A stretch of DNA of 6,097 nt from Holophagaceae bacterium (GTDB lineage: Bacteria; Acidobacteriota; Holophagae; Holophagales; Holophagaceae): NCBI GenBank assembly GCA_025355915.1, contig JANXYT010000304.1, positions 1 through 6,097 on the forward strand, given 5' to 3'. How positions within the stretch are numbered: the stretch's first letter is position 1; each line of letters starts with the position of its first letter. Under the pieces are notes generated by a model that saw nothing but the letters and a program-made list of their open reading frames with translations, was not told the origin of the DNA and did no database searches. This document shows positions 5,734 through 6,097 of the stretch, piece by piece. The position numbers and the translations under genes are program-made.

Positions 5734-5817
5734 GCTGTCGGCTGTCGGCTCTCAGCTGTCAGTGACTGATGGCCGAGAGCCGATCGCTGACAGCCGATAG
5801 CCGACAGCTGATAGCTA
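5734..5817. repeat. 12-unit degenerate heptamer array forming an inverted repeat
   Basis: Eighty-four bases divide cleanly into twelve 7-bp units. The first four resemble gctgtcg (two exact copies at 5734-5747, then gctctca and gctgtca). After two transitional units the rest resemble its reverse complement in rotated phase (agagccg, acagccg, atagccg, acagctg). The two halves can pair: gctgtcggct (5741-5750) with agccgacagc (5799-5808) exactly, and gctgtcag (5755-5762) with ctgacagc (5787-5794). The last unit contains the stop codon of the adaptor gene (5815-5817). The array fills most of the spacer before the ATPase gene. In the transcript it would form a long hairpin between the two genes. 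Confidence 0.85.
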
Positions 5818-6097
5818 ATTGTTCTCATCGTCTTTCTCGACCTTCTTCTTGCTGGGGTCTTCCAGGCTCACCTGGTCATTGGCCTTGAGGCCGGAAAGAA
5901 TCTCCACGCGTTCCAGGGTGGCGATGCCGGCCTTGACGGGCACCACGTCGAAGTAATCCTTCCAGTGGTCGGCCAGCCAGATGAACTTCCCGCGGCCCGT
6001 GAGCCCGTCCTTGGCCCGCGCGATGTCCTTGGGCGACAGGTTTTCCTTGAGCCGGTAGACCACGGTCTGCCCGTCGCGGCGCTGCAGGGCCTCGAGG
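5815..6097 (-). CDS. C-terminal part of a MacA/HlyD-like periplasmic adaptor (cut by window edge)
   Basis: Only the last 93 residues are in the window; the frame is open to the right edge and begins LEALQRRDGQTVVYRL. The visible pattern is that of the C-terminal membrane-proximal domain of RND/ABC periplasmic adaptors such as MacA: a DGQ-VVYRL strand, VPVKAGIATLERVEILSGL, and KANDQVSLED, followed by a very charged tail (KKKVEKDDENN). Adaptors of this family link an inner-membrane MacB-type complex to an outer-membrane TolC channel. Its place directly upstream of an ATPase and two MacB-like permeases fits that role. The GTG at 6063 is an internal valine codon, not the start. Signal peptide, lipoyl and hairpin domains should lie beyond the edge; I infer but cannot see them. 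The stop codon TAG lies in the last heptamer of the neighbouring repeat array. Confidence 0.82.
   Translation of the reverse strand, partial: LEALQRRDGQTVVYRLKENLSPKDIARAKDGLTGRGKFIWLADHWKDYFDVVPVKAGIATLERVEILSGLKANDQVSLEDPSKKKVEKDDENN

Noticed and set aside
5734..5817. CRISPR array or integron attC site
   Set aside because: Units are 7 bp with no spacers between them, and the fold lacks attC core sites; no cas or integrase gene is near.
5815..6063. Stand-alone 82-residue protein starting at GTG 6063
   Set aside because: The frame continues to the window edge and the residues upstream of the GTG (ALQRRDGQT) fit the adaptor domain, so this is an internal valine codon.

Overview
The window reads as chromosomal DNA of a GC-rich Gram-negative bacterium. 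A periplasmic adaptor of a tripartite efflux system and an exported methionine sulfoxide reductase both imply a periplasm. Strong GGAG-type ribosome sites precede nearly every gene. No gene here is diagnostic of a phylum. The gene set and the repeat-rich spacers would suit Acidobacteriota (Holophaga/Geothrix type) or a deltaproteobacterial relative, but that placement is only a guess.

Left part, plus strand: a complete tRNA-Thr(CGT) with encoded CCA runs directly into a perfect 19-bp terminator hairpin. A roughly 260-nt spacer with unexplained inverted repeats follows. Then comes msrBA, one gene for an exported MsrB-MsrA fusion that repairs oxidised methionines in envelope proteins. It ends at a palindromic spacer built of 9-nt units, which separates it from genes converging from the right.

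Right part, minus strand (transcribed from the window's right edge toward 1552): the C-terminus of a MacA/HlyD-like periplasmic adaptor (cut by the edge), a LolD/MacB-type ABC ATPase, two MacB/FtsX-type permeases, arfB (stalled-ribosome rescue hydrolase) and a small DUF6526-like membrane protein. ATPase and first permease abut (TGA followed at once by ATG). The two permeases overlap by 8 bp. These three and the adaptor form a split MacAB-like exporter; an outer-membrane TolC partner, if linked, would lie beyond the right edge. arfB and the DUF6526 gene follow closely enough to be cotranscribed.

The least ordinary feature is a degenerate 7-bp repeat family (transcript sense roughly RGCTRTS). 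It fills the adaptor-ATPase spacer as a 12-unit inverted array and recurs as four units between the second permease and arfB. Each copy starts at the stop codon of the upstream gene. No CRISPR array, insertion sequence, phage gene or clearly new protein system is visible; the novelty is in the repeats and in the structured spacer before msrBA.
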